From: Anaerolineales bacterium
Lineage (GTDB): Bacteria > Chloroflexota > Anaerolineae > Anaerolineales > Villigracilaceae
Direction of reading: 5' to 3'
DNA length: 64,000 bases
Assembly (NCBI GenBank): GCA_020634895.1
Contig: JACKAV010000004.1
Location: 365,688 to 429,687, forward strand
Shown piece after piece: positions 8,277 through 17,191 of this stretch. Position 1 is the first letter of the stretch. Each line of letters begins with the position of its first letter. The notes beneath the pieces were generated by a model, which saw nothing but the letters and a program-made list of their open reading frames with translations, was not told the DNA's origin and made no database searches. Made by a program: the position numbers and the translations under genes.

Positions 8277-9194
8277 ATGAGCATTCGTCCCCTCGACCTA
8301 CTCGACCTGCCCATCATCGCACGTTATCGAAACGATGTGTTGACTCTCGATAGCACACGTGCGTTGACTCGCGGTCATCCGCTTGGGGCGATGGGATTGC
8401 TGGCGTATGTCAACCCGGCGCGGCATTTGTATGCGGCAGTCAATAACAGCGATAAGATCACGCTGCTGGGCGGCATCATCCACACACGCGGGGAATCTTT
8501 TGCGAAGCTTCTGTATCTTGCACCATCATTCAACTTCAGTGACCCGAACTTGCCTGTGTTGATCGAACATCTCGCCGCGCAGGCTGGCGAATGGCAGGCG
8601 TTTCACGTCATTGCCGAGGTGGAAGAGACCAGTGAGGTCTTTGTGGCGTTGCGAAGGTCGGGGTTTGCCGTCTATGCCTGGCAGCGGGTTTGGGATGTGA
8701 GTCAGATCGAGAAAACAGAATCAGGCTCAGAGCGGAGTTGGAAGCGCGTGCAGTCCGTTAATTTGCCTGCGGTTCAGCGTCTGCATTATCAGATCGTGCC
8801 GCAGTTGCTGCATCCCGTTGACCCGGCTCCGAACCGTCCCAATGGTTTCATCCATAAAGATGGGCATTGTTATGCGAGCGTTAATTACGGCGTTTATGGC
8901 GTGGTGTTGACTCCGCTGATTCTGCCGGATGAAGGCGATGCGAGCGAGAAGATCATTTCATTGGTTTCGAGCCTGCCCGATCGGCGCGGACGTCCAGTAT
9001 ATGTCAATGTGCGTTCGTATCAAGCCTGGCTTGAACCGGTGTTGGAAGATCTCGGCGCGAAGGCTTCTTCGCGGCATGCGGTGATGGTTAAGTATCTGGC
9101 GCGTTTGTTGAAGGAAGGGCAGCCTGCCCGTGTTGTGCCGTCTGCGGCGCGGATTCAGCCTACGCAAATGAGCAGAATGGATTCTGATGAGTAG
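8277..9194 (+). CDS. GNAT-like acetyltransferase, divergent
   Basis: A 305-residue soluble protein. The opening (MSIRPLDLLDLPIIARYR) and the alternating strand and helix pattern up to about residue 160 suggest a GNAT fold, including EVFVALRRSGFAVYAWQRVW as a possible C-terminal part of a first domain. The second half (residues 170-290) may be another GNAT-like domain, as YVNVRSYQAWLEPVLEDLGAK resembles its last strand-helix pair. I do not see a clear acetyl-CoA loop, so activity is uncertain. It begins 37 nt after pdxT and overlaps the next gene by 8 nt. Confidence 0.5.
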   Translation: MSIRPLDLLDLPIIARYRNDVLTLDSTRALTRGHPLGAMGLLAYVNPARHLYAAVNNSDKITLLGGIIHTRGESFAKLLYLAPSFNFSDPNLPVLIEHLAAQAGEWQAFHVIAEVEETSEVFVALRRSGFAVYAWQRVWDVSQIEKTESGSERSWKRVQSVNLPAVQRLHYQIVPQLLHPVDPAPNRPNGFIHKDGHCYASVNYGVYGVVLTPLILPDEGDASEKIISLVSSLPDRRGRPVYVNVRSYQAWLEPVLEDLGAKASSRHAVMVKYLARLLKEGQPARVVPSAARIQPTQMSRMDSDE

Positions 9195-9507
9195 CTGGTC
9201 CATATACAATCACGGTCACACCATTGGCACAGTCAGCGCTGAGGGCGGAACCATCCTCTCGGATGAATCGCATGATGGCGGCGCGCGTATCACGCTCAAA
9301 CGCGGCGAGAGTTATATTTCCGTTTCCATCCACATCCGCGGCTGGATGGACCATACACGCTTCTTCAGCACAGATGCCGATGCCCAACGCGAATATCGCG
9401 CCATGCGTTCGGCAGTGGTCGCTGTGTTGAACGTCATCAACACAGAAGGGGTGAACGATATCAAGGTTTGGGAAGCGATCTCAGATTTTGTCAGGCGGTT
9501 TCCATAA
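9187..9507 (+). CDS. Hypothetical protein, 106 residues
   Basis: I do not recognise a family. It is a compact, mostly beta-stranded N-terminal half (ISVSIHIRGWMDHTRFF) followed by a helical half (AQREYRAMRSAVVAVLNVIN). There is no signal peptide or membrane segment. The start overlaps the end of the preceding gene by 8 nt and the stop directly abuts the next gene's ATG, so it is almost certainly translated as part of a tight operon. Confidence 0.65.
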   Translation: MSSWSIYNHGHTIGTVSAEGGTILSDESHDGGARITLKRGESYISVSIHIRGWMDHTRFFSTDADAQREYRAMRSAVVAVLNVINTEGVNDIKVWEAISDFVRRFP

Positions 9508-10167
9508 ATGTTAAAGGCATTGATATTTGATTTTGACGGGCTGATCCTCGACACGGAAACGCCCGAAGTTTTGGTTTGGCAGTCCATCTATAAGGAAAAT
9601 GGATTTGAACTTCCCGTGCACGAATGGGAAAAGACCATCGGCGGATACGGCATCTCGACCTTTGACCCTGCCCGCAATCTTTCGCTTCTGACTCAGGGAC
9701 GGCTGGATGCCGCCGCCCTTCAAACTCGATACAGGCTGGAGTCGGATGCGCTGGTACATGCCAACCCGATCATGCCCGGCGTCATGGACATGATCCACGC
9801 CGCCAAAGCGCAGGGATTGAAGGTCGCCATCGGGTCAAGCTCGCCGCATTCCTGGGTGGATATGCATGTGCAGCGTTTGAATATCATCCATTATTTTGAC
9901 CATATCATTTGCCAGGACGATGTCGCTCCCGGCAGGACAAAACCCCATCCCGATATTTACCTAAAGGTGTTGGAAACCCTGCAAGTGAAAAATACCGAAG
10001 CCGTTGTCTTTGAGGATTCTCCCAATGGCGCGCTTGCATCCAAACGCGCGGGCATTTTCGTTGTGGCAGTTCCCAATCCGCTTACTGCGAGGATGAATGT
10101 GCAGGGCGATCTAAATGTATCTTCGATTGCAGACCTGTCTTTGCAGGATCTGATGAACAGGCTATAA
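9508..10167 (+). CDS. HAD-superfamily hydrolase, beta-phosphoglucomutase-like
   Basis: A 219-residue HAD phosphatase of the cap-type I1 group. Motif I is IFDFDGLILDTE with nucleophile Asp8 and acid/base Asp10; motif II is VAIGSSS near residue 110; motif III/IV is the run KPHPDIYLKV followed by VVFEDSPNGALASKRAG. The substrate is a small phosphorylated metabolite, not predictable from sequence; beta-phosphoglucomutase or a sugar-phosphate phosphatase would fit. It starts immediately after the stop of the 106-residue gene. Confidence 0.85.
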   Translation: MLKALIFDFDGLILDTETPEVLVWQSIYKENGFELPVHEWEKTIGGYGISTFDPARNLSLLTQGRLDAAALQTRYRLESDALVHANPIMPGVMDMIHAAKAQGLKVAIGSSSPHSWVDMHVQRLNIIHYFDHIICQDDVAPGRTKPHPDIYLKVLETLQVKNTEAVVFEDSPNGALASKRAGIFVVAVPNPLTARMNVQGDLNVSSIADLSLQDLMNRL

Positions 10168-10182
10168 ACTTTTAGGCTGTTT

Positions 10183-11406
10183 ATGCAAAAGAAGATTATC
10201 TTATTTATCATCGGGATTATTGTGCTTGCGGGGGGAGCCTATTCATTTCTCAGCCGTCCCAAAACTGTCGTTGTGACCATTACCGAAATCCCGGCTTCAG
10301 CGACTCCGCCTCCAACGGCGGTCCCTGCCCATTTGCCCGAAGTGCTTCCGCTGGCGAAAGACCCGTTAAAAAGATCCATTGAATCGGCGGGAGATTATCT
10401 CGTTCGCCAACAATTGGCGAATGGTGAGTTGGCGTATCAGGTCAATCCCCTAACGAATGACCGTTCGTCCACGCCTTCCAATATCCGTTTGATGGGCGGC
10501 ACAGGCGCGTTGTATACCGTCTGCCGCGTGACAGAGGATTTGTCGTATTGTGAAGCGGGCGACCGCGCGTTGGAGCATTATCTTTCGAATCTTTTGACAG
10601 ACCCCAAGCACTTCAAAGGGACTTGTCTCTACACCAATGGCGCCTGTCCGCTGGGCGGGGCAACGGTGACAGTGGACGCCATCTACAAACGCTGGCAGGC
10701 GACAGGCAGTGTGATGCTTCAGGATAAAAACCTGCTCGCCTCTGCCGTGGACCTTGGGTATTTCATAGTTTCCATGCGCCGCCCGGGTGGCGGCTTTTAT
10801 CATTCCTTCGACCCGTATTTTGCCGGAACTGTGAATCCAAGCTACTTTGACCCTGCCTATAACGGTGAGGGAGTTGCTGCCTTATTGCAGCTTTACGAAA
10901 TGACCGGCAATTCATTCTGGCTCGAGAATGCGCGTGAAGTCAACGACTTTATGATTACCCAGCCTGTGACCGAGGATTACGGTCACAGCCGTGCCCTTGC
11001 CCTATTTGCGCGGCTGGACAAACTCAGCAAAGAAGATCAGGCATACGCAAAACAGATCGCGGACCTTGTCATTGCGGGGCAGATCCGCTCGCTCAACCCG
11101 GTCAACTCGAGCATTGCCACCGCCACCAAGCTCGAAGCGCTTTCCGCGCTTGCACAAGCTCTTGCGTTGTCTGACGATGACCCTGCATGGCTAGACCGTG
11201 AAATTCGGACGTTCATCACCTTTGTGCAGGTGCGTCAATTCCCGGATAATGATTGCAGTTTTGAACTGACAAAGGATATGAGCGAGCGTTATCAGGGCGG
11301 CGTATTCAGCAGCTGCGATGACCCATCCATTCGCGTTGACGGGGTGCAGCATTGGGTCAACGGATTGACGTTATATCTTGAATATCAAGGCATGGTTTCA
11401 AAATAA
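10183..11406 (+). CDS. Membrane-anchored protein with probable alpha/alpha-barrel domain
   Basis: A 407-residue exported protein. Residues 4-24 form a single N-terminal hydrophobic anchor without a lipobox, followed by a Pro/Thr/Ala-rich linker and a large helical domain. The repeated helix pairs with short loops, Gly-rich turns (IRLMGGTGALYTVCRV, YNGEGVAALLQLYEMTG) and the closing VDGVQHWVNGLTLYLEYQG resemble (alpha/alpha)6-barrel folds such as those of glycan-processing or prenyl-cyclase-like enzymes. Several Cys pairs could form disulfides. Catalytic function is unknown. It ends at a strong terminator. Confidence 0.55.
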   Translation: MQKKIILFIIGIIVLAGGAYSFLSRPKTVVVTITEIPASATPPPTAVPAHLPEVLPLAKDPLKRSIESAGDYLVRQQLANGELAYQVNPLTNDRSSTPSNIRLMGGTGALYTVCRVTEDLSYCEAGDRALEHYLSNLLTDPKHFKGTCLYTNGACPLGGATVTVDAIYKRWQATGSVMLQDKNLLASAVDLGYFIVSMRRPGGGFYHSFDPYFAGTVNPSYFDPAYNGEGVAALLQLYEMTGNSFWLENAREVNDFMITQPVTEDYGHSRALALFARLDKLSKEDQAYAKQIADLVIAGQIRSLNPVNSSIATATKLEALSALAQALALSDDDPAWLDREIRTFITFVQVRQFPDNDCSFELTKDMSERYQGGVFSSCDDPSIRVDGVQHWVNGLTLYLEYQGMVSK

Positions 11407-11437
11407 AAAGGACTGGCTTCTGAAGCCAGTCCTTTTG
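11405..11437. terminator. Bidirectional terminator
   Basis: AAAGGACTGGCTTC pairs with GAAGCCAGTCCTTT across a minimal loop, between converging genes; A- and T-runs flank both sides. Confidence 0.9.
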
Positions 11438-11450
11438 TCTCAAATTTATT

Positions 11451-13289
11451 TTACACGACCCGTTCACGCATCACCGAGCTGATGTAGTCCATGATCGAGA
11501 CGACGACTGCGATCGCGATCATCTGGGCGCTTGCGGCGCGGTAGTTCAACAGATTGATGTTCTGCTGCAATAGGAAGCCGATACCGCCGCCGCCCACGAA
11601 ACCGATAATGGTGGACATACGCACGTTGATATCCCATCTGTACATGGTGTAGGAGATATACGGCGGGACGATCTGCGGAATGACCGCGTAGATGATTGTC
11701 TGCAGGCGGTTGGCGCCGGTGGCTTCGATGGCTTCGAGCGGTCCTGCCATGATGCTTTCAACCTGTTCGGAATAAAGCTTGGCTAAACTGACGATGGTAT
11801 GCAGTCCAAGCGCCATTACACCTGCGAACGGACCAATACCCACAGCAATAACAAATACGATCGCCATGACCAGCGCTTCCACCGAGCGCATTGTATTCAA
11901 CAATGTGCGCGTTATGGAATAGATGACCAACCCGATCGGCAGCGACTCTTTGGCTTTTGTGAAAACAGCGAGCAGCAGTCCCGCGATTGCTCCCACTGTG
12001 ACTGGCGCCCATAGAACATAAAGTGGATTACCGATCTGGTACAGCCATTCCACCAACTGACCGATCAGACCCAACACAGTGGCGCCCGCAGCGGCTGACA
12101 GAACGATATTCAAGATCTTTGTGGTCGCCATCGGCAGTTTTTCAGAGGCGAGCTGACCGATCCGCCCCATAAAATTACTCAAGGTTCCCCCCGCTGCCAG
12201 TGCGCCAAGAGCCGGTGTAAGGATGGTGATGATATCCCCAACCTGAAAGAGGAAGTAGCCCAGAAAACCGAAAGAACCTAACGAAGTTTCGAGGCTTTTT
12301 CCGATGCTCATGGTCAATGCTGCCAGTTGGAAAAGCCCAAAGAAGCCGATCAGCACTTCGAGCAGGATCACGCCCAAACGCGTTATTTGAAGCGCGCGTC
12401 CCGGAAGGGCGGTCTCTTCCTGAGGTAACGCCCAACGCAAACCAAATATGACCACCACCGGCGTGATCACGATGCTGGCAAGGTTGATCCATATATTCGA
12501 ACCCAGTCCGCTGCTTAACCCTCCCACCCAGCGAACGACAATGAAACCGATAACGATGCCAATAGGCCAGCCCAATGTGGAGAGGGCAATACTGGTCAAT
12601 GGACTCTTGACCGTTTTCATCAGGTTGCGGGCAGCCATGAAACTAAGCGGGATCGCCAGCATGGTACCGAAGACCGTTGCCAGAAGGGCAAGGAAAACAG
12701 TTTCGACGATCTTGTCCCAGGTGTCGTATGCGGTTTGCGTCAGGTGCGGGGCGCCCACGTTCTTTTTCAATGTCGCGCGGATGTATTGGACGTCGTCACT
12801 TGGGCGGTCGGGGATTTCCATGGATACGACAAAATGCCCATTGCCGTCCGTCTCGGCGGTATCGCGTCCAAGTGAAACGATATTGGTCGGGTCACTACCG
12901 GGGACGAAACGTACAGGTCCGGTCGTATAAGGCGCGAAGTTGAAGCCTTCTACTTGAACGATGTCGCCGGGGTTGGCGCAGGCGGGTGTAATCACAAGAT
13001 ATGGTGCTGATGTGTCTGGCTCAGGAATGTTCGTTTCGCTTCCACTTGACGGACAAGTGACATAGAACGGCTGGTTTACGATCTCTTCCGTCTGGTCGTA
13101 TTCAAAAATTTCCGGTTGTGCCAGCGCGCGTGTAACGCGGACCAAACTTTCCTGACGTTTTTCACTGCGCAGTTCTTCAAGGTTCACCTGTGTGATCTGG
13201 AACCCATAGGCAAAAACGACCAATCCAAGCAGGGTGGCTAAACCGATTTGCAGTGATTTCCAGGGGGATGCTTTTTTATTATTTTTCAT
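11451..13289 (-). CDS. phnE: PhnE-type phosphonate ABC transporter permease, enlarged
   Basis: A 612-residue permease, more than twice the usual PhnE length of about 270. Residues 11-30 are a first membrane segment; residues 70-175 form an extracytoplasmic domain with two Cys (80, 104) and a TIG/Ig-like pattern (ITPACANPGDIVQVEGFNF). The true PhnE domain starts near residue 188 (KIVETVFLALLATVFGTMLA), is interrupted by about 230 residues with several extra membrane segments (about 226-455), and resumes at RTLLNTMRSVEALVMAIVFV. The coupling loop LEAIEATGANRLQ is at about 518-530. It follows phnC by a few nucleotides. Start at 13289 has AGGATAAG upstream. Confidence 0.85.
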   Translation of the reverse strand: MKNNKKASPWKSLQIGLATLLGLVVFAYGFQITQVNLEELRSEKRQESLVRVTRALAQPEIFEYDQTEEIVNQPFYVTCPSSGSETNIPEPDTSAPYLVITPACANPGDIVQVEGFNFAPYTTGPVRFVPGSDPTNIVSLGRDTAETDGNGHFVVSMEIPDRPSDDVQYIRATLKKNVGAPHLTQTAYDTWDKIVETVFLALLATVFGTMLAIPLSFMAARNLMKTVKSPLTSIALSTLGWPIGIVIGFIVVRWVGGLSSGLGSNIWINLASIVITPVVVIFGLRWALPQEETALPGRALQITRLGVILLEVLIGFFGLFQLAALTMSIGKSLETSLGSFGFLGYFLFQVGDIITILTPALGALAAGGTLSNFMGRIGQLASEKLPMATTKILNIVLSAAAGATVLGLIGQLVEWLYQIGNPLYVLWAPVTVGAIAGLLLAVFTKAKESLPIGLVIYSITRTLLNTMRSVEALVMAIVFVIAVGIGPFAGVMALGLHTIVSLAKLYSEQVESIMAGPLEAIEATGANRLQTIIYAVIPQIVPPYISYTMYRWDINVRMSTIIGFVGGGGIGFLLQQNINLLNYRAASAQMIAIAVVVSIMDYISSVMRERVV

Positions 13290-13294
13290 GATGC

Positions 13295-14047
13295 TTATCC
13301 TACCCGCTCCGCGTCACGGCCGTAGATGTCTTTGAACTTTTTGTCGTCGATCTCTTTGGGCAGCCCTTCGAAAACCAGTTTCCCCGCATTGAGCGCCACC
13401 ACCCGGTCTGCATAGCGATGGACGAGGTCGAGGAAGTGCAGACTGCATAAGACGGAAACACCGTCGGTGTCATTGATGTCTTCGAGATGTTTCATAATGC
13501 TGTGAGCAAGTACCGGGTCAAGACTGGCAACCGGCTCATCCGCAAGGATCATGGCTGGATCCTGCATCAGGGCGCGGGCGATGCCCACACGCTGCTGCTG
13601 ACCGCCGCTGAGTTCATCGGCGCGGTGGTTTGCCTTGTCTGCGATGCCCACTCGTTCCAATTGTTTGTACGCTTTTTCAATGTCATCTTTGGGAAAGCGG
13701 TTAAGCAGACTCCACGCCGGGTTGACATATCCAAGCCGCCCTGCAAGTACGTTGGTGATCACCTTCGAGCGATGCACCAGGTTGAAGTGTTGGAAGACCA
13801 TGCCGATCTTGCGTCGGATGCGCCGCATTTCCTCCGGCGAAGCCTTGGTGATATCTTCCCCGTTCCAAAGGATTTGCCCGTCGGTGGGTTCGATCAGGCG
13901 GTTGATGCACCGCAGCAGGGTTGATTTTCCCGAACCGCTCAAACCGATCACCGCCAGAAATTGCCCGTCAGGCACATCGAAGCTGACGTTGTCGAGCGCT
14001 TTCACACCGCCATCATAGATTTTGGTCAGGTTTCTTATTTGTAGCAT
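13295..14047 (-). CDS. phnC: Phosphonate ABC transporter ATP-binding protein PhnC
   Basis: A 250-residue ABC ATPase. Walker A is GLSGSGKST at residues 35-43, the Q-loop is in VFQHFN near 84-89, the signature LSGGQQQRVGIARAL is at 146-160, Walker B is MILADEP near 166-172. The segment LGYVNPAWSLLNRFPKDD is characteristic of PhnC. It energises PhnE for uptake of phosphonate, phosphite or related compounds captured by PhnD. The three genes are arranged D-C-E; no C-P lyase genes are nearby, so the substrate may be used elsewhere or not be a phosphonate. Confidence 0.93.
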   Translation of the reverse strand: MLQIRNLTKIYDGGVKALDNVSFDVPDGQFLAVIGLSGSGKSTLLRCINRLIEPTDGQILWNGEDITKASPEEMRRIRRKIGMVFQHFNLVHRSKVITNVLAGRLGYVNPAWSLLNRFPKDDIEKAYKQLERVGIADKANHRADELSGGQQQRVGIARALMQDPAMILADEPVASLDPVLAHSIMKHLEDINDTDGVSVLCSLHFLDLVHRYADRVVALNAGKLVFEGLPKEIDDKKFKDIYGRDAERVG

Positions 14048-14150
14048 ATTGGATATCCTGATTTCTGTTATACCAGCGCTGCCTGCGCTGAAGTGATGGT
14101 CATTATAAAATATATCCGCCCATAATTGGTCTTAAAGTGCATCGAATTTA

Positions 14151-14197
14151 TAAAAGAAATGAGGCAGGGATGCTCTCGCTTCCCTGCCTCATTTTAT
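14151..14197 (-). terminator. Stem-loop after phnD
   Basis: AAATGAGGCAGGGA pairs perfectly with TCCCTGCCTCATTT, followed on the minus strand by TTTCTTTT. Lying between phnD and phnC, it probably sets a higher level of the binding protein than of the ATPase and permease. Confidence 0.85.
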
Positions 14198-14216
14198 TCG
14201 CTAACTATAAGAAAGA

Positions 14217-15359
14217 CTACGGTTCGATCGTGTAGCCGGTCGCTTCGACCATGGAGCGAACGAAGTCATATTCGGAGTCGGAGGCGGGTTCAATGCCGGT
14301 CCAGCCGTAGAAATCGTTGCTGCCGATGGATTCGCCCCAGGCGTCGGTCTGGGCGAAGGCGACGAGTGCGTCTTCGATCTGGGCGCGGACGTCAGCGGGG
14401 AAGTCAGGTCCGAAGGACAGGGTGTCGTTCGGGATGGCCTGGGAGACCGCCAGAATGCGGACCTTCTGAATAACGTCAGGAGCTTCGGTGCGGATGTTGG
14501 CGCGGGCATCGAGGATGCGGTAGCCGTCGCAGAGAAGTTTCGAGCCGTCGTCGTTGAGGGCGCAGTTCGGGATGGAGGCTTCAGGAATTTCGAACTGGGC
14601 GAGATCGGTGATCTTGCCAGCCTGGTAGTCTTCCCAACTGAAGATGGGGGCGCCTTCGGGGGAAAGCGGGACGCTGTAGAACACGGTACCGAAGTCAACT
14701 TCGCCGTTGTACACAGCGGTGACGGTCTGGTTGTGACCACCGGTCTGGACCTGGTCGCCGGGGGTTACGCCAGCGGCTGCCAATTCGACGGTGGGAACCA
14801 TGTAACCGGAGGTCGAGCCCTGGTCACCGTAGCCCCAGGTCGCGCCTTCGAGATCGGCGAGGCTCTGGTAATCGCTGTCGCGGGCGACGATGTATTCAGC
14901 CCAGTAGACAGGATAGCCGAAGCGGATGGCTTTGAAGGAAACATCAACGCCGCACAACTGGCTGGCGATGGCGTAGCCCAAGCCGGGGATGAAGGCCATG
15001 GTGTCTTCGGGGGAAGCGCACATTTCTTCGATGGTGGCGGCATAGGAGGTCGGGACGGTCACTTCGAAGTTCAAACCGGTCGCTTCGTTGAGGGCCTGAG
15101 CCATCACTTCACCACCGCTCACGATGATGTTCGCGTCCACGGACGGAACGAACAACACTTTGATGGGGTGTTCGGCGGAGCCAATGGCGGGCATGGCTTC
15201 TTCGGTCGGCGCTTCTGTTGCGGCGGGGGCTTCAGTCATTGCTTCGGTCGGCGCTTCCGTAGCGGCGGGAGCCTCAGTGGCGGGGGTGCCACAGGCGCTG
15301 ATGATCATCGAGACAGCGACGATGAGCGCCAGCAGAACGAACAAATTGCGTTTATTCAT
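14217..15359 (-). CDS. phnD: Phosphonate-type ABC transporter substrate-binding lipoprotein PhnD
   Basis: A 380-residue lipoprotein. The signal peptide ends in a lipobox with Cys23 (ISACG), followed by a Thr-Glu-Ala-Pro repeat stalk of about 35 residues. The mature domain matches the PhnD family: KVLFVPSVDANIIVSGGEVM, a ligand-loop region DLEGATWGYGDQGSTSGYM near 170-188 and VYNGEVDFGTVFYS. These proteins bind phosphonates, phosphite or similar oxyanions. It is the first gene of the phnDCE unit; a 21-bp palindrome lies 69 bp upstream. Confidence 0.9.
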   Translation of the reverse strand: MNKRNLFVLLALIVAVSMIISACGTPATEAPAATEAPTEAMTEAPAATEAPTEEAMPAIGSAEHPIKVLFVPSVDANIIVSGGEVMAQALNEATGLNFEVTVPTSYAATIEEMCASPEDTMAFIPGLGYAIASQLCGVDVSFKAIRFGYPVYWAEYIVARDSDYQSLADLEGATWGYGDQGSTSGYMVPTVELAAAGVTPGDQVQTGGHNQTVTAVYNGEVDFGTVFYSVPLSPEGAPIFSWEDYQAGKITDLAQFEIPEASIPNCALNDDGSKLLCDGYRILDARANIRTEAPDVIQKVRILAVSQAIPNDTLSFGPDFPADVRAQIEDALVAFAQTDAWGESIGSNDFYGWTGIEPASDSEYDFVRSMVEATGYTIEP

Positions 15360-15427
15360 TGTTTCTCCTTCTTTCGAATTAAATATGGTTTCGGGGTACA
15401 GGTACCCCTGACAATTTGATGATACCG

Positions 15428-15448
15428 CTTGTTAATATTGTTAACAAG
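15428..15448. promoter_or_regulatory. Palindromic operator candidate upstream of phnD
   Basis: CTTGTTAA and TTAACAAG flank a 5-bp centre. The site is A/T-rich and about 70 bp upstream of the phnD start; a repressor or a PhoB-independent regulator is possible. I do not see a Pho box. Confidence 0.45.
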
Positions 15449-15609
15449 TACGCTTCTCTTAAAAAATAGGTACTTCTTTCCTGTGCTACGACCACAAACT
15501 TGTCTTTACAAATCGGCGCGATATCGTCGTTATTATAAAGGCAGTTCCTGCAAAAAGGAACAGGAAATTTGTTAAACTCTGCACAACATTTGATTAACCG
15601 GTTGTTCGC

Positions 15610-17073
15610 TTATTTTTCGGAAACGATCTCATTGCCGAGGCGGACCACTTCGCGTGCAAGCAGGTCGAAATCTTCGAACGTACTGCGGTGGTTGGAGATC
15701 GCGATCCGCAGGCAATAGGTCTTTCCCAGCGTTGTATAGGACGGCGCGGCGATTCCCTTTTCGTGAAGCTGCATGAGGATCTCTTTGTTAAGTGCATTGA
15801 GCGCGTCCTCATCCATGCCGCCCGGGTTGAAGCGGAAGCAGACGATGTCCAACCCGATGGGCGCCAGCAATTCCATTTTGGAATCTTTCTCCACGAGTTG
15901 ACCGAAGTAATGTGCTTGTTCCACATTGCGAGCCATCATTCTGCCGAAGCGGTCGAGTCCGTGCTCCTTGATGGACATCCACACTTTCAGCGCGCGGAAG
16001 TTGCGCGACAACTGCAATCCGTAATCGTTGAACCAGATATTTCCGGCGGCAATGCCGCGGGTCTCGTGGGCGAGATATTCAGGGGTCAATGAGAACGTAT
16101 CGCGGTGCGCCTTTTCCGAGCGGATGATGGCGCATCCCACTTCAATGGGCATGTGCATCCATTTGTGCAGGTCGAGTGCAACGGAGTTGGCACGTTCGAT
16201 TCCCTTGAGCTTTGGGTTGACATTCTCCGCCAGCACTGCCACTGCTCCGATGGCGCCGTCGATGTGGAACCAAAGGTCTTCCTGTTTGCAGATGTCCGCG
16301 AGCGCGTTGAGGTCGTCGATCGCGCCGGTGTTGATGGTTCCGGCGTTGCCGACAATCGCAATGGGTTGATACCCAGCCTCACGGTCCGATTTGATCGCCT
16401 GTTTCAGCGCGTCGAGGTCGATGGTGTAGTCGCCTTTGACGGGAATTTTCCTAAAGTTCGCTGTTCCCATCCCAAGCAATTCGATCGCTTTTTGATTGCA
16501 GCTGTGGACTTCGACCGAGGCATACACGGTCAATTTTTGCGGAGCGGCTCCCATGCCCTGCTCGCGGACGTCGAATCCGGCTTTGGTGTTGCGTGCCACG
16601 GCAAGACCGACAAAGTTTGCCATCGAGCCGCCGCTGACGAGCAACCCGCTGGCATCGTCGGGGAAGCCGATCATTTCCTTGACCCAATCCACGACCTGTT
16701 TTTCCACATTGTTTGCGATGTGATTCCCGCCGCCAAGGTTGGGATTCATGGTGGCTGCCATCAACTCCGCAAGCGCGCCGAAGACCGTGCCGTTGCCCAT
16801 GTACCAGCCCCAAAAGCGCGGATGGGTGTTGCCCATTTGATAGGGCATGATCGTTTTCTTGAATTCTTCGTAGGTTGCTTCTGCGCCGATGGGTTCATGC
16901 GGAACGGGTACATCAAACTTTGCCGTGATCTCATCGGGGATCGGCTGCCACACAGGACGCTCACGCAGTGTTTCAAGATATGTGATCGCATCGTCCACCA
17001 TACGGTGTGCAAGCGCGCGCATCTCGTCCCAGTTTTGGGGATCGAGAGTCTCATAGGGTTGGTCTGAGGTCAT
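15610..17073 (-). CDS. PLP-dependent group II decarboxylase (aromatic amino acid decarboxylase family)
   Basis: A 487-residue fold-type I PLP enzyme. The cofactor Lys is Lys304 in LDLHKWMH; His190 in SVEVHSCNQKA stacks on the ring; Asp272 in FHIDGAIG pairs with the pyridine nitrogen, where most relatives read HVDAA. MGNTHPRFWGWY near residue 80-91 and SGGSMANFVGLAVAR near 147-161 are family hallmarks. Members decarboxylate aromatic amino acids, glutamate or related substrates; the substrate here cannot be told. It lies between lipA and the phn genes but is flanked by gaps, and is probably a separate unit. Confidence 0.88.
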   Translation of the reverse strand: MTSDQPYETLDPQNWDEMRALAHRMVDDAITYLETLRERPVWQPIPDEITAKFDVPVPHEPIGAEATYEEFKKTIMPYQMGNTHPRFWGWYMGNGTVFGALAELMAATMNPNLGGGNHIANNVEKQVVDWVKEMIGFPDDASGLLVSGGSMANFVGLAVARNTKAGFDVREQGMGAAPQKLTVYASVEVHSCNQKAIELLGMGTANFRKIPVKGDYTIDLDALKQAIKSDREAGYQPIAIVGNAGTINTGAIDDLNALADICKQEDLWFHIDGAIGAVAVLAENVNPKLKGIERANSVALDLHKWMHMPIEVGCAIIRSEKAHRDTFSLTPEYLAHETRGIAAGNIWFNDYGLQLSRNFRALKVWMSIKEHGLDRFGRMMARNVEQAHYFGQLVEKDSKMELLAPIGLDIVCFRFNPGGMDEDALNALNKEILMQLHEKGIAAPSYTTLGKTYCLRIAISNHRSTFEDFDLLAREVVRLGNEIVSEK

Positions 17074-17143
17074 TTGGGGAATCTCCTTATTATTTCTAAG
17101 TAAATGGTCGTAAAGAATTTGTGCATTATACGCCGTATCTATA

Positions 17144-17180
17144 ACAAAAACTCCCGCCGAGAATTCGGCGGGAGTTTCTA
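17144..17180 (-). terminator. Terminator after lipA
   Basis: AAACTCCCGCCGA pairs perfectly with TCGGCGGGAGTTT around four bases, with a T-run on the minus strand downstream of lipA. Confidence 0.9.
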
Positions 17181-17191
17181 ATCACTGATCA

